NCBI RefSeq assembly: GCF_030690345.1
Contig: NZ_JAUYGV010000001.1
Coordinates: 806,001 to 870,000, forward strand
DNA: 64,000 bases
Direction: 5' to 3'
Origin: Rheinheimera sp.
Lineage (GTDB): Bacteria > Pseudomonadota > Gammaproteobacteria > Enterobacterales > Alteromonadaceae
Positions within the stretch are counted from its first letter, which is position 1, and the number at the start of each line of letters is the position of its first letter. Shown piece after piece: positions 54,893 to 64,000 of the stretch. A program made the position numbers and the translations under genes. Under the pieces are notes generated by a model, which saw only the letters and a program-made list of their open reading frames with translations, was not told the DNA's origin and searched no databases.

Positions 54893-55049
54893 GTCTTCCT
54901 CTAAGTCCTTTGACTAAAAACGCTGAACCAGTGCAGCTGCTGCACCAGCGCGTTAGTGTATCACCGGCACTGTAACGCGGCTATCCTTGCTTTATGATTT
55001 GCTCGGCGTGCGGTAGAATAGCGCCACTTTGAACTAAGGACACCCTATT

Positions 55050-55544
55050 ATGATTAGCTTGCACACCAATTACGGCGTAATTAAATTAAACCTGTTTGCC
55101 GACAAAGCCCCTGCCACGGTAGAAAACTTTATCAGCTACGTAAAAGACGGTTTTTACGACAACACCATTTTTCACCGTGTGATTAACGGTTTTATGATCC
55201 AGGGCGGCGGTTTTACTGCCGATATGGAGCAAAAAGACACCAAGGGCCAGATTAAAAACGAAGCCAACAACAAAGTGCCGAACAAAAAAGGCACTATTGC
55301 GATGGCACGTACTAACGACCCGCACTCTGCCACCTGCCAGTTTTTTATTAACATCGCCGATAACGACTTCTTAAACTTCAGCTCTGAAACCGGCTCCGGC
55401 TGGGGTTACTGTGTATTTGGTGAAGTGGTTGAAGGTATGGACGTGGTTGACGAGATTAAAAAAGTCGCCACCGGCCGCAACGCCGGCCACAGCGACGTGC
55501 CGGTAAAACCGGTTGTGATTGAAAAAGCCGAACTACACGCTTAA
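55050..55544 (+). CDS. ppiB: Peptidyl-prolyl cis-trans isomerase B (cytoplasmic cyclophilin)
   Basis: 164 aa, no signal peptide. Cyclophilin motifs [30 protein letters not shown] and [16 protein letters not shown]. The -10-like TAGAAT at 55014-55019 and an AAGGA before the ATG are visible. The cysS/ppiB divergent arrangement and ppiB-lpxH order match E. coli. Confidence 0.95.
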   Translation: MISLHTNYGVIKLNLFADKAPATVENFISYVKDGFYDNTIFHRVINGFMIQGGGFTADMEQKDTKGQIKNEANNKVPNKKGTIAMARTNDPHSATCQFFINIADNDFLNFSSETGSGWGYCVFGEVVEGMDVVDEIKKVATGRNAGHSDVPVKPVVIEKAELHA

Positions 55545-55553
55545 GCGCTGCTG

Positions 55554-56309
55554 ATGTCAGAGCAGCACACGCTGTTTATCGCCGATCTGCACTTAGCGGC
55601 AGATCGGCCCGATATTACCGCCGCCTTTTTGCGCTTTTTGCGTCAGCAAGCCATTCACGCTGATGCGCTGTATATTCTCGGCGATTTATTTGAAGTCTGG
55701 ATTGGTGATGACAACCCCGAGCCGCTGCTGGATACCGTAGCAACGGCATTAGCCACGCTTAGCGCTCAGGTGCCGGTTTACTTTATTCACGGTAACCGCG
55801 ATTTCGTCTTACGCCAGGGCTATGCCAACCGCGCCGGTATGCAGTTGCTGCCACAGCAGCAGGTTATCGACTTGTACGGCACGCCTACGCTGATCATGCA
55901 TGGCGACAGCCTGTGCACACTGGATATTGCCTACCAGAAATTCCGCAAATGGTGGAACCAGCCGTGGTGGCAGTGGTTGTTGCTAAAAACCCCGGTTAGC
56001 TTTCGCCAGGGTATCGCCGCTAAGGCACGGCGCAAAAGTGCTATGCATAAAGCCCGCTATGCTGAACAAAATCAATCACAACAACAGCAGATTATGGATG
56101 TTACACCGGACGAGGTGCCCAGAGTGATGGCTGAATATGGTGTCAGCAAACTTATTCATGGCCATACCCACCGCCCGGCGGTACATCAGCTGGAGGTTAA
56201 CGGTAAAGCGGCAGAGCGCTATGTACTGGGAGACTGGTATAGCCAAAGCAGTTATTTAAAAGTCAGCGCCAAGCAGTGGCAGCTGTATTTTAATGCCTTG
56301 GCAGACTAA
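55554..56309 (+). CDS. lpxH: UDP-2,3-diacylglucosamine diphosphatase
   Basis: 251 aa. Calcineurin-like phosphoesterase with metal motifs ADLHL, LGDLFEVWIGDD, HGNRDF, MHGDSL and HGHTHRP. It hydrolyses UDP-diacylglucosamine to lipid X in lipid A synthesis. It follows ppiB by 9 bp. Confidence 0.95.
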   Translation: MSEQHTLFIADLHLAADRPDITAAFLRFLRQQAIHADALYILGDLFEVWIGDDNPEPLLDTVATALATLSAQVPVYFIHGNRDFVLRQGYANRAGMQLLPQQQVIDLYGTPTLIMHGDSLCTLDIAYQKFRKWWNQPWWQWLLLKTPVSFRQGIAAKARRKSAMHKARYAEQNQSQQQQIMDVTPDEVPRVMAEYGVSKLIHGHTHRPAVHQLEVNGKAAERYVLGDWYSQSSYLKVSAKQWQLYFNALAD

Positions 56310-56349
56310 GCCCACTGCGACAAACTCATTGCGGCGGCACTTGCCGCGG

Positions 56350-57372
56350 CTAACGGCGACAGCTACCACGGCTAAGCAGCCCAGCATGCTGATAAATCTG
56401 CTCCAGCAGGCGCATATTATTAATGGCATCGCTACCGCCGGTTAAGGCGGTGGCACGGCCTTGCAAGCAATCTTGTACATGCTGCAGTTGATAATAATAG
56501 GTGCTGTGGCCGGGCACACTGTATTGCCGCTCTGAGCCGGCAGTAATCAGTTTAATACTGTTGCCCAGCTGCGGCGTAATCAGCCCGGTAGCTTCAATGC
56601 TGCCTAAACTGCCTTCCAATACCAGGCTGGTATCGGGTGTGCGGCTTAAATGCTCTGCCATGCTGCTGCCGATATCAGCAATAATGCCATTGGCAAATTG
56701 CAACTGCGCCTGCATGGTGAGATCAATCTGCCCACCGCCTGTTGTTGCCCCGGCAGTAATACAGTTAGCGCTTAACACTTGCGGCTCCTGGCCGGATTCT
56801 GCGCCCATAACAGTGCGCACCCAATGCAGCGGATAACAGCCTAAATCCATCATGGCACCGCCGCCAAGCGCCGCGTCGTGGCGCAGCGAGCCGGCAAAAT
56901 ACGGGATCCGCACCGAGAAATTCGCCCGCAAATGGCTGATAGTGCCGATAGTACCGGCCTGCACCAGGCGCATTACCTCAACAAACAACGGATGAAAGCG
57001 GTAATGAAAGGCCTCCAGCAATAGTTTGCCGGAAGCTTCAGCCGCCTGCACCATGGCTTTAGCTTCGGTTTCATCCAGCGCAAACGGCTTTTCGCATAAA
57101 ACATGCTTGCCGTGCTCAAGCGCCATTATGCTCCAGTGCGCATGCTCAGACGGTGGCAGCGCATTGTAAATCAGGTCGATATCGCTTCGTTCCAACAGGG
57201 CCTGATAACTGTCGGCGACATGTAAGATGCCATGCGCGCCGGCATACTGCCGCGCCCGCTGTACTGATGAGGCCGCCACGGCCTGCAGCACAAAGCCGTC
57301 CAGTTGCTTAAGCGGCTGAAATATTGCTTTATCGCTGATACGGGCAGCGCCTAATAAACCAATGCGGATCAT
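56350..57372 (-). CDS. Gfo/Idh/MocA family oxidoreductase
   Basis: 340 aa. N-terminal Rossmann domain (MIRIGLLGAARIS), EKPFALDETEAKAM with the conserved EKP lysine, and a C-terminal GFO_IDH_MocA_C domain with GGGAMMDLGCYPLHWVR. NAD(P)-dependent sugar or polyol oxidoreductase; substrate not deducible. Last gene of the gntK-transporter-GH94 operon, 17 bp after the GH94 gene, so probably acts on a related sugar. Convergent with lpxH. Confidence 0.85.
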   Translation of the reverse strand: MIRIGLLGAARISDKAIFQPLKQLDGFVLQAVAASSVQRARQYAGAHGILHVADSYQALLERSDIDLIYNALPPSEHAHWSIMALEHGKHVLCEKPFALDETEAKAMVQAAEASGKLLLEAFHYRFHPLFVEVMRLVQAGTIGTISHLRANFSVRIPYFAGSLRHDAALGGGAMMDLGCYPLHWVRTVMGAESGQEPQVLSANCITAGATTGGGQIDLTMQAQLQFANGIIADIGSSMAEHLSRTPDTSLVLEGSLGSIEATGLITPQLGNSIKLITAGSERQYSVPGHSTYYYQLQHVQDCLQGRATALTGGSDAINNMRLLEQIYQHAGLLSRGSCRR

Positions 57373-57389
57373 AGCAGTTCCTTATGCGG

Positions 57390-59774
57390 TTATTTAACTT
57401 GCTGAGGCAACAACAGCTCGACCTGATAATGCCGGCCGGCGACAATGTCGGTAATTAGCGGTTCGGCCAATAAGCGGCCATCGACATTGAGCTGTGGCTT
57501 GCTGATGCCGCTTTGCCGGCGCATGACAATACTAAACTCTGCACCGCGAAATTGCCGTGTCAGTTTCACTTGCGGCCAATTACCAGGCAGTTGCGGCTGC
57601 AGCAATAAGCCTTCGGCGCAGCCTTTTACGCCAAACAACCCCTCGATTAATGAACGATACACCCAGTGCACGGTGCCGGTATTAAATAATTGGCTGGAAC
57701 GCCCGGCGGTACGCGGAAACTGCCGGTAAGCGCCGCGATAATAATTCGGGATAAACACCGGCAACTGGCCGCGTTGCAGGCAGTCTTGCGCTGTGCTGCC
57801 AGGCAGCATTTGTCGCAGTACCGCAAAGGCTTTGTCCGGCTGGTTAATCTGGTACAGCGCATACAAATAAAACGCCGCGGCATGGTTATATACCGAGCCA
57901 TTTTCGGCCGAGCCAGGATGCTTTTGCGTAACCCGGCCAACATCGTCGCGCATCGCGGTATAGGCCGGTGCCAGCATTTGCACGCCGTAAGGGGTGGCTA
58001 ATTGGCTATCAATTTCCGCCAGCATCAGTTGCAGTTGCCCGCTATTGGCCGCCCCGCTTAACATGGCCCAGCTTTGCGGGTTCAGGTAAATACGGCCCTC
58101 GGCATCTTTACTGACGCCAAAAACCACATTGTCGTCGGTAATGCCGCGGCCATACCATTTGCCGTCCCACAAATAATGGTTAACCGCCTGATTAAAACTG
58201 TGGGCATCACTGCGGTATTGCTCAGCAAGGTTTTGTTCTCCCAACTGCTGACAAATATCGGCCCAGCAGTTAAGCGCATAAGCAGCCGCCAGTGATAACC
58301 AGCCCGATACACCACGGCCTTTGTAGCCAACCATATTCATCGGATCGCACCAGTCGCCCTGCTCAATAAAACTGAGGCCACGCGCATCACGTTTATGCAG
58401 CAGCCAGCTCATAGCGCGGCAAATATGCTCAAACACACTAGCTTGCTCTGCACTGTCACCAAAGGTGATCTGTTGCTGCAATAAGGCAGTGTCGTTGGTT
58501 TCGGCCAGGTAAGCCGTTAAACACACCGGCAACCAGACACATTGGTCGGTATGCGGCACCTGATTAATATATTTCAGCTCGGCTTCGGGGTGCAGCAAAA
58601 TACCGTCCGGCATTTCGCCGCTACTGTGTTGCTGCGCCAGCGCCGTTAGTAACGCTGTGCGAAATGCTTCCGGCCGCACATAGCTCATGCCCATATTATC
58701 CTGCAGATAATTACGCGTTTGCGGATCTGTGGTTAGCCGGTTTACATCGCCGTGGTAATACACCTGGCGCGGCAGCCAGTGGTTTACAAAGTTATCCAGC
58801 GCGGTATCCGGTGTTTCAATCTGTAAACAGCCCTGCCCCTGTGCAATATAATCGCTGTACTGCTGCTGTGCTTTAGCAAAGCCATCCGGCGTTAAAAAGT
58901 AACGCTGCCGGGCAGCGGCAATCTCGCTTTCATCCAGCGCCGGGCCAAATACAAAACGGTAAAGCTGCTGTGCACCGCCTGCCAGTTGCAACCGGTATTG
59001 CATCACACAAGCCGGAGTTTCGTATAAGGCATCGCCGCCGTCGAGCTCGGTTTGCTGCAATGCAGCCGGTGCATGCAGGCCGCCCTCGCCTTCAAAGGCT
59101 TGCTGCGCACATTGCCAGCTGGTTGGCAGCTGCTCAGCCAATAAAAAGGTTTTATCTTTTAACAACTTGTTTTTAAAGTAATCGGGGTACTTCTGATACG
59201 GCGTTACCGATGAGCACACTATGGCGTTTAGCGCCGGTTCGAACTTTGCCGACTGGTTCATCCACGACATATAACCAACCGGAAAATACGGGTAGATACT
59301 GAGCTGCCGTGGTGTTGCGCTGAGGTTAGTCACCGTAAGCTGCCACAGCTCATGCGGCTGATCCGGGCTTAAGCATAGCTGCCATTCCAGTTGCAAACCC
59401 TGCTGCTGCAGCTGCCAGCGGATATCACTTTTACCGGCAGAGAACACAAAGCTGTCGGCTTTGCTGCGCACCGGCTCGTAGGGTACCGAGAACAGCTCAG
59501 CGCTTTGCTCATCTTTAATATACACAAAGCGGCCCGGGTGATGCGCGTAATACGGCTGCTCCGGCTGCATAAAGGTTTTTGCTTCAAGGTTCGGCGCATG
59601 GGCATACTTGGCCGGCTCCGGTTGCATAAACTGCGCGGTGGCATAGCCACGGCAGTTAAGTTGCACCATTAATTGCTTGTTCCATAAAAACGCCGCCGCC
59701 AGCGGCATCGTTGTCGGGCTGAATAAGTCATAACGCTGACCGTTGTCGCCAGGTTGCATGCCAGAGGCTGCCAT
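57390..59774 (-). CDS. GH94 family glycoside phosphorylase, probable cellobionic acid phosphorylase
   Basis: 794 aa from ATG 59774 (TTG 59777 also possible). N-terminal beta-sandwich, then the (alpha/alpha)6 barrel with the catalytic-Asp region [23 protein letters not shown] split here as QGDWCDPMN and [10 protein letters not shown], and [20 protein letters not shown]. No signal peptide, so cytoplasmic. The length and the gluconokinase neighbour fit cellobionic acid phosphorylase, which yields glucose 1-phosphate and gluconate, better than cellobiose phosphorylase. Family is sure; substrate is inferred. Confidence 0.78.
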   Translation of the reverse strand: MAASGMQPGDNGQRYDLFSPTTMPLAAAFLWNKQLMVQLNCRGYATAQFMQPEPAKYAHAPNLEAKTFMQPEQPYYAHHPGRFVYIKDEQSAELFSVPYEPVRSKADSFVFSAGKSDIRWQLQQQGLQLEWQLCLSPDQPHELWQLTVTNLSATPRQLSIYPYFPVGYMSWMNQSAKFEPALNAIVCSSVTPYQKYPDYFKNKLLKDKTFLLAEQLPTSWQCAQQAFEGEGGLHAPAALQQTELDGGDALYETPACVMQYRLQLAGGAQQLYRFVFGPALDESEIAAARQRYFLTPDGFAKAQQQYSDYIAQGQGCLQIETPDTALDNFVNHWLPRQVYYHGDVNRLTTDPQTRNYLQDNMGMSYVRPEAFRTALLTALAQQHSSGEMPDGILLHPEAELKYINQVPHTDQCVWLPVCLTAYLAETNDTALLQQQITFGDSAEQASVFEHICRAMSWLLHKRDARGLSFIEQGDWCDPMNMVGYKGRGVSGWLSLAAAYALNCWADICQQLGEQNLAEQYRSDAHSFNQAVNHYLWDGKWYGRGITDDNVVFGVSKDAEGRIYLNPQSWAMLSGAANSGQLQLMLAEIDSQLATPYGVQMLAPAYTAMRDDVGRVTQKHPGSAENGSVYNHAAAFYLYALYQINQPDKAFAVLRQMLPGSTAQDCLQRGQLPVFIPNYYRGAYRQFPRTAGRSSQLFNTGTVHWVYRSLIEGLFGVKGCAEGLLLQPQLPGNWPQVKLTRQFRGAEFSIVMRRQSGISKPQLNVDGRLLAEPLITDIVAGRHYQVELLLPQQVK

Positions 59775-59796
59775 CAAAGTAATACTCCGGGTAAAA

Positions 59797-61191
59797 TTAA
59801 CTTAATGCGCCGGCCTGCGCCTTGCGCTGTTGCAGATCAAACTGAATTTTTTCCAGCTGTTGGTTGTCCAGGCTGTAGTAGCGCATAACAAAAGCCGCCA
59901 GCAGCGCTATAACCCCCGGGATCACCGAGATCAGCAGCACTATGCCGGTTTGCGAGCCGCTGCTTTGCTGCTCGTTGGCAACATAACCAATAGCCGCCAG
60001 CAGCCAGCCGATTAACGCCGACGCAATAGCGCCGCCGAGCTTTTGCGAAAAGGTCGCAGCAGCAAAGGTCATCGCCGTGGCCCTGCGTCCGGTGCGCCAT
60101 TCGTTGTAATCGGCCGTGTCGGCATACATCGAAAACGCCAGCGGCGATTTGGGCCCCAGCACAAAACCAATCGCCAGATTAAGCGCAAAAATAACGCCTA
60201 CCGCATCCGCCGGTACAAAATACAAACTAATGGAAAGCATCCCTGCTAAGGACATCAGTAATACCATCAGGCGTTTTTTATCGATAAAGCGCGTCATCAG
60301 CGGGGTGGCGGCAGCCCCCAGTGCCAATGCCAGCATATAGGAGGATAAAAACTCGCCGACTAAATCGGGCCGCTCTACATAATATTTAAAGTAGTACACG
60401 CCGCTGCCGGCGCGCATGGTAATGGTCACCATAATGATCAGCGCCAGCGCAAATAACACCAGCCAGGGTTTATTGTTTTTTAAGTCGATTAAATCTTGCC
60501 GCACCGCATTAGGTTGCAGACTCAGCGGCGCGATACGCTCTTTGGTGGTAAGGAAGGTAATTAAAAACATTAAGGCGGCGGCAATACCAAATACCAGCAT
60601 CGTCAGCTGCCAGCCCAGCACCTCATCGCCCTGCCCCAGCAACGGCACTAACTTGGGCGTTAAATAGGTAACCAGGATACCGCCGCTAAAACCGCCGATA
60701 AAGCGAAAACTGACCAGGGTAGTTCGCTGCTGGCTGTCGCTGGTGATGACACCGGATAATGCCGAGTACGGAATATTAATGGCGGTATACACCAGCATTA
60801 ATAACGTATAGGTGCCGTAAGCCCACACCAGTTTACCGGTTTCGCCCAAATCCGGTGTGCTGTAAGTCAGCACGCCGGCAGCAGCCAGCGGCAGCGCCAG
60901 CCAGAGCAAATAGGGCCGGAACTTACCAAAGCGGCTGCGGGTACGGTCGGCAACAGCGCCCATTAACGGATCGGTAAAAGCATCGACTATTTTGGTTACC
61001 AGCATCATGGTACCGGCCGCAGCGGCGGAGATACCAAACACATCGGTGTAATAAATCAGCAAAAAGGCTGAAATATTGGCCCAGTAGAAGTTAAAGCCCA
61101 TATCACCGAGGCCGTAACCGATTTTTTCGCGCAACGGTACCGCTGTGGCGGTATTTTGCGTTGCTGTGTTTTGTGAAGCCGGAACTGTCAT
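59797..61191 (-). CDS. GPH-family (MelB-like) sugar:cation symporter
   Basis: 464 aa, about 12 TM segments. The GPH signature is visible in [43 protein letters not shown] (core [20 protein letters not shown]) and NIPYSALSG. It would import the disaccharide or aldonate used by the GH94 enzyme 22 bp downstream. The gap to gntK (67 bp) contains a candidate LacI-type operator. Confidence 0.88.
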   Translation of the reverse strand: MTVPASQNTATQNTATAVPLREKIGYGLGDMGFNFYWANISAFLLIYYTDVFGISAAAAGTMMLVTKIVDAFTDPLMGAVADRTRSRFGKFRPYLLWLALPLAAAGVLTYSTPDLGETGKLVWAYGTYTLLMLVYTAINIPYSALSGVITSDSQQRTTLVSFRFIGGFSGGILVTYLTPKLVPLLGQGDEVLGWQLTMLVFGIAAALMFLITFLTTKERIAPLSLQPNAVRQDLIDLKNNKPWLVLFALALIIMVTITMRAGSGVYYFKYYVERPDLVGEFLSSYMLALALGAAATPLMTRFIDKKRLMVLLMSLAGMLSISLYFVPADAVGVIFALNLAIGFVLGPKSPLAFSMYADTADYNEWRTGRRATAMTFAAATFSQKLGGAIASALIGWLLAAIGYVANEQQSSGSQTGIVLLISVIPGVIALLAAFVMRYYSLDNQQLEKIQFDLQQRKAQAGALS

Positions 61192-61235
61192 ACCCTGTTA
61201 TCCCACTGTTATGGCATCAGCTCTGCGGCTGAATA

Positions 61236-61249
61236 TGATAGCGCAATCA
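61236..61249. promoter_or_regulatory. Candidate LacI-family operator upstream of the transporter
   Basis: TGATAGCGCAATCA: 6 of 7 symmetrical positions around a central CG step. It shares the consensus TGATWGCGCAAYCA (one half differing) with the site at 61829-61846 and lies in the gntK-transporter gap. Confidence 0.5.
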
Positions 61250-61258
61250 GGTGTCGCT

Positions 61259-61771
61259 TTACGCTGCTAAAAACTGTGTTATCTGCTGTACCAGCTTCTC
61301 TGCCGGCAGCGTGATATCCAGTATGGTTATATCACCTTCATTGTCGCAACTTTGCATGGTCAGCAACTGGCTTTGCAGCATAGCCGGTGGCATAAAATGG
61401 TTTTGCCGCTGCGCCAGCCGCTGTGCCAGCAAAGCGGCATCACCCTGCAGATAAAAGAAATGCGCGTTATCTGCACTGCTGCGAATTTGCTGGCGATGGC
61501 GGGCAATTAAGCCGGAGTAACTTAACACACAAGGCTGCTTTGCCGCTTTGCAGGCGCTAAGCTCACTGCATAGTGCCTGTACCCAGCTTTCGCGCAGATG
61601 CTCTGCCAGCGGTATGCCGGCGGCCATCATTTGTTTGGCCTCGGGGCTGTGAAAATCGTCGCCTTCAATAAAGCGCCAGCCCAGCTGCTGCGCCAGTAAT
61701 TGGCCAACGGTTGACTTGCCGCTGCCGGCTACGCCCATAATCACAATAGTTCTGCTTACTGTAGCGCGCAT
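61259..61771 (-). CDS. gntK: Gluconokinase
   Basis: 170 aa from ATG 61771 (MRATVSRTIVIMGVAG); a longer frame is rejected because GntK begins just before the P-loop. Walker A GVAGSGKST, then the substrate-binding EGDDFHSPEAKQMMAAGIPL, with CVLSYSGLIARHRQQIR after it. It makes 6-phosphogluconate for the Entner-Doudoroff or pentose phosphate route. First gene of the operon, divergent from the LacI regulator across an operator. Confidence 0.92.
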   Translation of the reverse strand: MRATVSRTIVIMGVAGSGKSTVGQLLAQQLGWRFIEGDDFHSPEAKQMMAAGIPLAEHLRESWVQALCSELSACKAAKQPCVLSYSGLIARHRQQIRSSADNAHFFYLQGDAALLAQRLAQRQNHFMPPAMLQSQLLTMQSCDNEGDITILDITLPAEKLVQQITQFLAA

Positions 61772-61828
61772 AAGAAGCTGCTGTTTCCTGTTAGTGTTGC
61801 TTGTTGACTCAGAGCTTAAACCAGCACC

Positions 61829-61846
61829 AATGATTGCGCAACCATT
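61829..61846. promoter_or_regulatory. Candidate LacI-family operator between gntK and lacI-type gene
   Basis: AATGATTGCGCAACCATT: 8 of 9 symmetrical pairs around a central CG, the pattern typical of LacI/GalR operators. It lies about 57 bp from either divergent start, so it could control both. Confidence 0.65.
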
Positions 61847-61902
61847 TTGACTAACAACCGGCAATACAGTATTGTCATGTAAAAGATTGCAGAGCTAAGC
61901 TT

Positions 61903-62904
61903 ATGAGCCCAAAGCCAAATTTAAAAGACGTTGCCAAAGTTGCCGGTGTAAGCGCCATCACGGTATCGCGGGTATTGACAGATCCAACCAAGGTATCTGA
62001 CAAATTACGCCATAAAGTGGAGAAAGCCATTCATGATATCGGCTATATCCGCAACCATGCCGCCAGTGCACTGGCATCAAAAAAATCCGGCGTGCTGGCG
62101 GTGATTATTCCATCGCTATCCAATATTGTATTTAACGATGTACTGCAGGGTATTTATCAGGCAGTTAAAGCAAAAAACCTGCAAGTGCTGCTGGGCGACT
62201 GCCATTACTCGCCGCTGATAGAAGAGCAGCTGATTGCTACCCTGCTTAGCCAGTCGCCGGAAGGTTTTATTGTTACCGGTACCGCGCAAACCGATTACGC
62301 GCGCAAATTGCTGTTGCAGGCCGATATTCCGGTGGTGCAGATAATGGAGCTGACCAATCAGCCAATAGATATGAATATTGGCTTTTCGCATTATCAGGCC
62401 AGTTACGATATGACGAAACATTTGCTGCAACAAGGCTATCGCGCACCGGCCTTTGTCGGCGCCCGGATGGACCCGCGCACCCAGCAGCGGCTGGCGGGCT
62501 TTAAACAAGCTATAGCTGATTGGCCGGAGCCGTGTCGCAGCTTTATTCAAACTACAGTGCAGCCGTCGTCGATTAAACTTGGCGGCCAGTTATTACAGGC
62601 CGTGATTGCCGAATCCGATAACCAGTGCGATGCGGTATTTTGCTGTAATGATGACCTGGCGCTGGGCGCCCTGTTTGAAAGCAAACGGATGAATTTAAAT
62701 GTACCCAAAGATATCGCCATTTGTGGCTTTAATGACCTGGAAGCCTCGGCCCTGGTAGAGCCTGCGATTACGTCTGTAGCATCACCACGCGTGGAGATGG
62801 GCCGCCAGGCGGTAGAGATGTTATTTAGCGCCGCCGGCAAGGGCCGCCATGCGGTAGCACCGGTGGATGTTGGTTACAGCATCAGGGTGCGCAGCTCAAC
62901 CTGA
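61903..62904 (+). CDS. LacI-family transcriptional regulator (GntR-like)
   Basis: 333 aa. N-terminal HTH (NLKDVAKVAGVSAITVSRVL, about 6-25) with hinge NHAASALASKKSG, then a periplasmic-binding-protein-like effector domain ending around 330. It resembles E. coli GntR of the LacI family. Divergent from gntK and followed by a terminator; likely repressor of the gntK-transporter-GH94 operon with gluconate or a related compound as inducer. Confidence 0.88.
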   Translation: MSPKPNLKDVAKVAGVSAITVSRVLTDPTKVSDKLRHKVEKAIHDIGYIRNHAASALASKKSGVLAVIIPSLSNIVFNDVLQGIYQAVKAKNLQVLLGDCHYSPLIEEQLIATLLSQSPEGFIVTGTAQTDYARKLLLQADIPVVQIMELTNQPIDMNIGFSHYQASYDMTKHLLQQGYRAPAFVGARMDPRTQQRLAGFKQAIADWPEPCRSFIQTTVQPSSIKLGGQLLQAVIAESDNQCDAVFCCNDDLALGALFESKRMNLNVPKDIAICGFNDLEASALVEPAITSVASPRVEMGRQAVEMLFSAAGKGRHAVAPVDVGYSIRVRSST

Positions 62905-62922
62905 GCTGCTGCATAAATAATA

Positions 62923-62950
62923 AAGCCGCTGGAGTCAGCGGCTTTTTTTA
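62923..62950. terminator. Terminator between the LacI regulator and the TonB receptor
   Basis: AGCCGCTG / CAGCGGCT stem with loop GAGT, followed by T7 on the plus strand. It ends the regulator transcript; the convergent receptor gene ends at 62996. Confidence 0.88.
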
Positions 62951-62995
62951 TGGCTAATTTTACTAATATATTCCGGTTTGGCTATTCCGGCTTAG

Positions 62996-64000
62996 TTAGT
63001 CGAAGCTTACTTTTACCCGCACACCAAAGGTACGCGGCGACTGCCACATATAGTTAGCTACCGGTTCGCTGTTCCAGCGGCCCTGATCGCTTTTTATTGC
63101 TTTGTCAGTCAGATTATTGACAAAGGCTTCCAGGCTCCAGTTGCCGGCAGATGGTTGATAAACCAGGCTGGCGTCAAGCTTGGTATACGCATCCTGACGG
63201 TCAATATCCGCAGCATAAGGCAGATCACGGAAACCTTCCGGCCGGTCGCCACGGTTAGCCGGGTCAAACCAGATCTCTGATGAATAGCTACCACGTAAGC
63301 GTGGCCGCACTGTAGCGCCATTGCTTAGCTCAAAGAAATGCTCGTAGCTTAGCGACATACTGAATTCCGGCGCCTGCACCAGGTGGTTACCACTGAAATC
63401 CAGCAGGTTTGGCAGATTCGGGTTACCTGCTGACGGGTTAAAGGCTATGCCATCTGCACCGTAGCTGGAATCGGTCGTCAGGAACTCGTCATACTTCGCA
63501 TCCAGATACGCCATAGTACCGTTCAGTTCGCCATTGCGGCCCACCAGCCACTTGGCTTCGACTTCCAAACCGTTAATCGTGGCTTTACCGGCGTTGGTTT
63601 TGCGCAGCAAGTCGGCACCAGTTTCAGTGGTAACATTACTGGTTACCTGTAAGTCGGTATATTCGGTGGTAAATAGCGCGGCAAACAGCTGCAGGGTGTT
63701 ATCAAGGAAGGCGCCCTTTAAGCCCAGCTCAATGCTGGTATTTTCTTCCGGCGCCACATAAGCATGGCTGCCAGCCGCTTCATTGTTATTACCGGCGATA
63801 ATGGCGTCTAAATCGGCCTGCGTAAACGGGCCGGTGCCGGTATAACGGCCGCCATCCTGAATAGTGCCGGATTTAAACCCCGTAGCATAAGAGCTGTACA
63901 GCATTATTGTCGGTGAGAAATCCCACTCTAACCGTGCCATACCGGTGGTTTTATCCCAGCTTGGGCTGGTGTCGTTATAGGTATCGACCCAGCACTGGCC
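62996..64000 (-). CDS. TonB-dependent receptor, C-terminal part (runs off window)
   Basis: The last 334 codons are present; the frame is open to the window edge, starting GQCWVDTYNDTSPSW. Beta-barrel features: alternating aromatic strands such as MLYSSYATGFKSG, FSMSLSYEHFF, and a C-terminus WQSPRTFGVRVKVSFD typical of outer-membrane barrels. The plug and TonB box lie outside. Next to the sugar operon it may import the oligosaccharide or aldonate, but the ligand cannot be told from this part. Confidence 0.85.
   Translation of the reverse strand, partial: GQCWVDTYNDTSPSWDKTTGMARLEWDFSPTIMLYSSYATGFKSGTIQDGGRYTGTGPFTQADLDAIIAGNNNEAAGSHAYVAPEENTSIELGLKGAFLDNTLQLFAALFTTEYTDLQVTSNVTTETGADLLRKTNAGKATINGLEVEAKWLVGRNGELNGTMAYLDAKYDEFLTTDSSYGADGIAFNPSAGNPNLPNLLDFSGNHLVQAPEFSMSLSYEHFFELSNGATVRPRLRGSYSSEIWFDPANRGDRPEGFRDLPYAADIDRQDAYTKLDASLVYQPSAGNWSLEAFVNNLTDKAIKSDQGRWNSEPVANYMWQSPRTFGVRVKVSFD

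Overview
The window is about 64 kb of a gammaproteobacterial chromosome. The protein sequences and gene order point to the Alteromonadales-like Rheinheimera / Alishewanella / Arsukibacterium group. The clues are an E. coli-like order tig-clpP-clpX-lon-hupB-ppiD, sap-psp-ycjXF-tyrR synteny, a phenylalanine/tyrosine catabolic cluster, and TonB-dependent sugar uptake. The genus call is inference from memory of such genomes; no search was run.

Layout: (1) 1-5.8 kb, minus strand: glyA, nrdR, ribD, ribE, ribBA (RibBX type), ribH, nusB and the start of thiL, a riboflavin/one-carbon/nus block. (2) 6-15.2 kb: SOS-controlled dinB, a cold-shock gene with a long leader, a DEAD-box helicase, yaiL-like, an acetyltransferase, yafS-like, gloB, mltD, two small envelope hypotheticals, and cheV. 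(3) 15.3-24 kb, minus strand: maiA, fahA, hmgA, hppD, tyrR, phhB, phhA, with three candidate TyrR boxes, plus a methionine gamma-lyase and a MITE-like repeat. (4) 24-34.4 kb: ycjF-ycjX, pspCBA with a sigma-54 promoter, and divergent pspF overlapping sapABCDF. (5) 34.4-45.6 kb: ppiD, hupB, lon (sigma-32 promoter), clpX, clpP, tig, proA, proB. (6) 45.8-49.2 kb: an acetyltransferase, a Pro-Arg-His-Pro tRNA cluster, folD and a lipoprotein hydrolase.

The most unusual part is 49.3-53.6 kb. Downstream of cysS lie two tandem modules. Each starts with a copy of the cysS 3' end, its terminator and a conserved spacer. Each then carries AT-rich minus-strand gene cassettes separated by integron-type attC sites, and ends in the same conserved flank just after the last gene. 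No integrase is present in the window. Cassette products include a gamma-glutamylcyclotransferase-like protein, a HEPN-motif protein, a possible PD-(D/E)xK-fold protein, a two-TM protein and an unknown.

The right end (55-64 kb) has ppiB-lpxH and then a carbohydrate locus: gluconokinase, a GPH-family transporter, a GH94 phosphorylase and a Gfo/Idh/MocA oxidoreductase, opposite a LacI-family regulator, followed by a truncated TonB receptor. A GH94 enzyme beside gluconokinase suggests cellobionate phosphorolysis to glucose-1-phosphate and gluconate. Two matching palindromes fit operators of the LacI regulator. Most intergenic terminators are perfect hairpins with T-runs and agree with the operon boundaries described.
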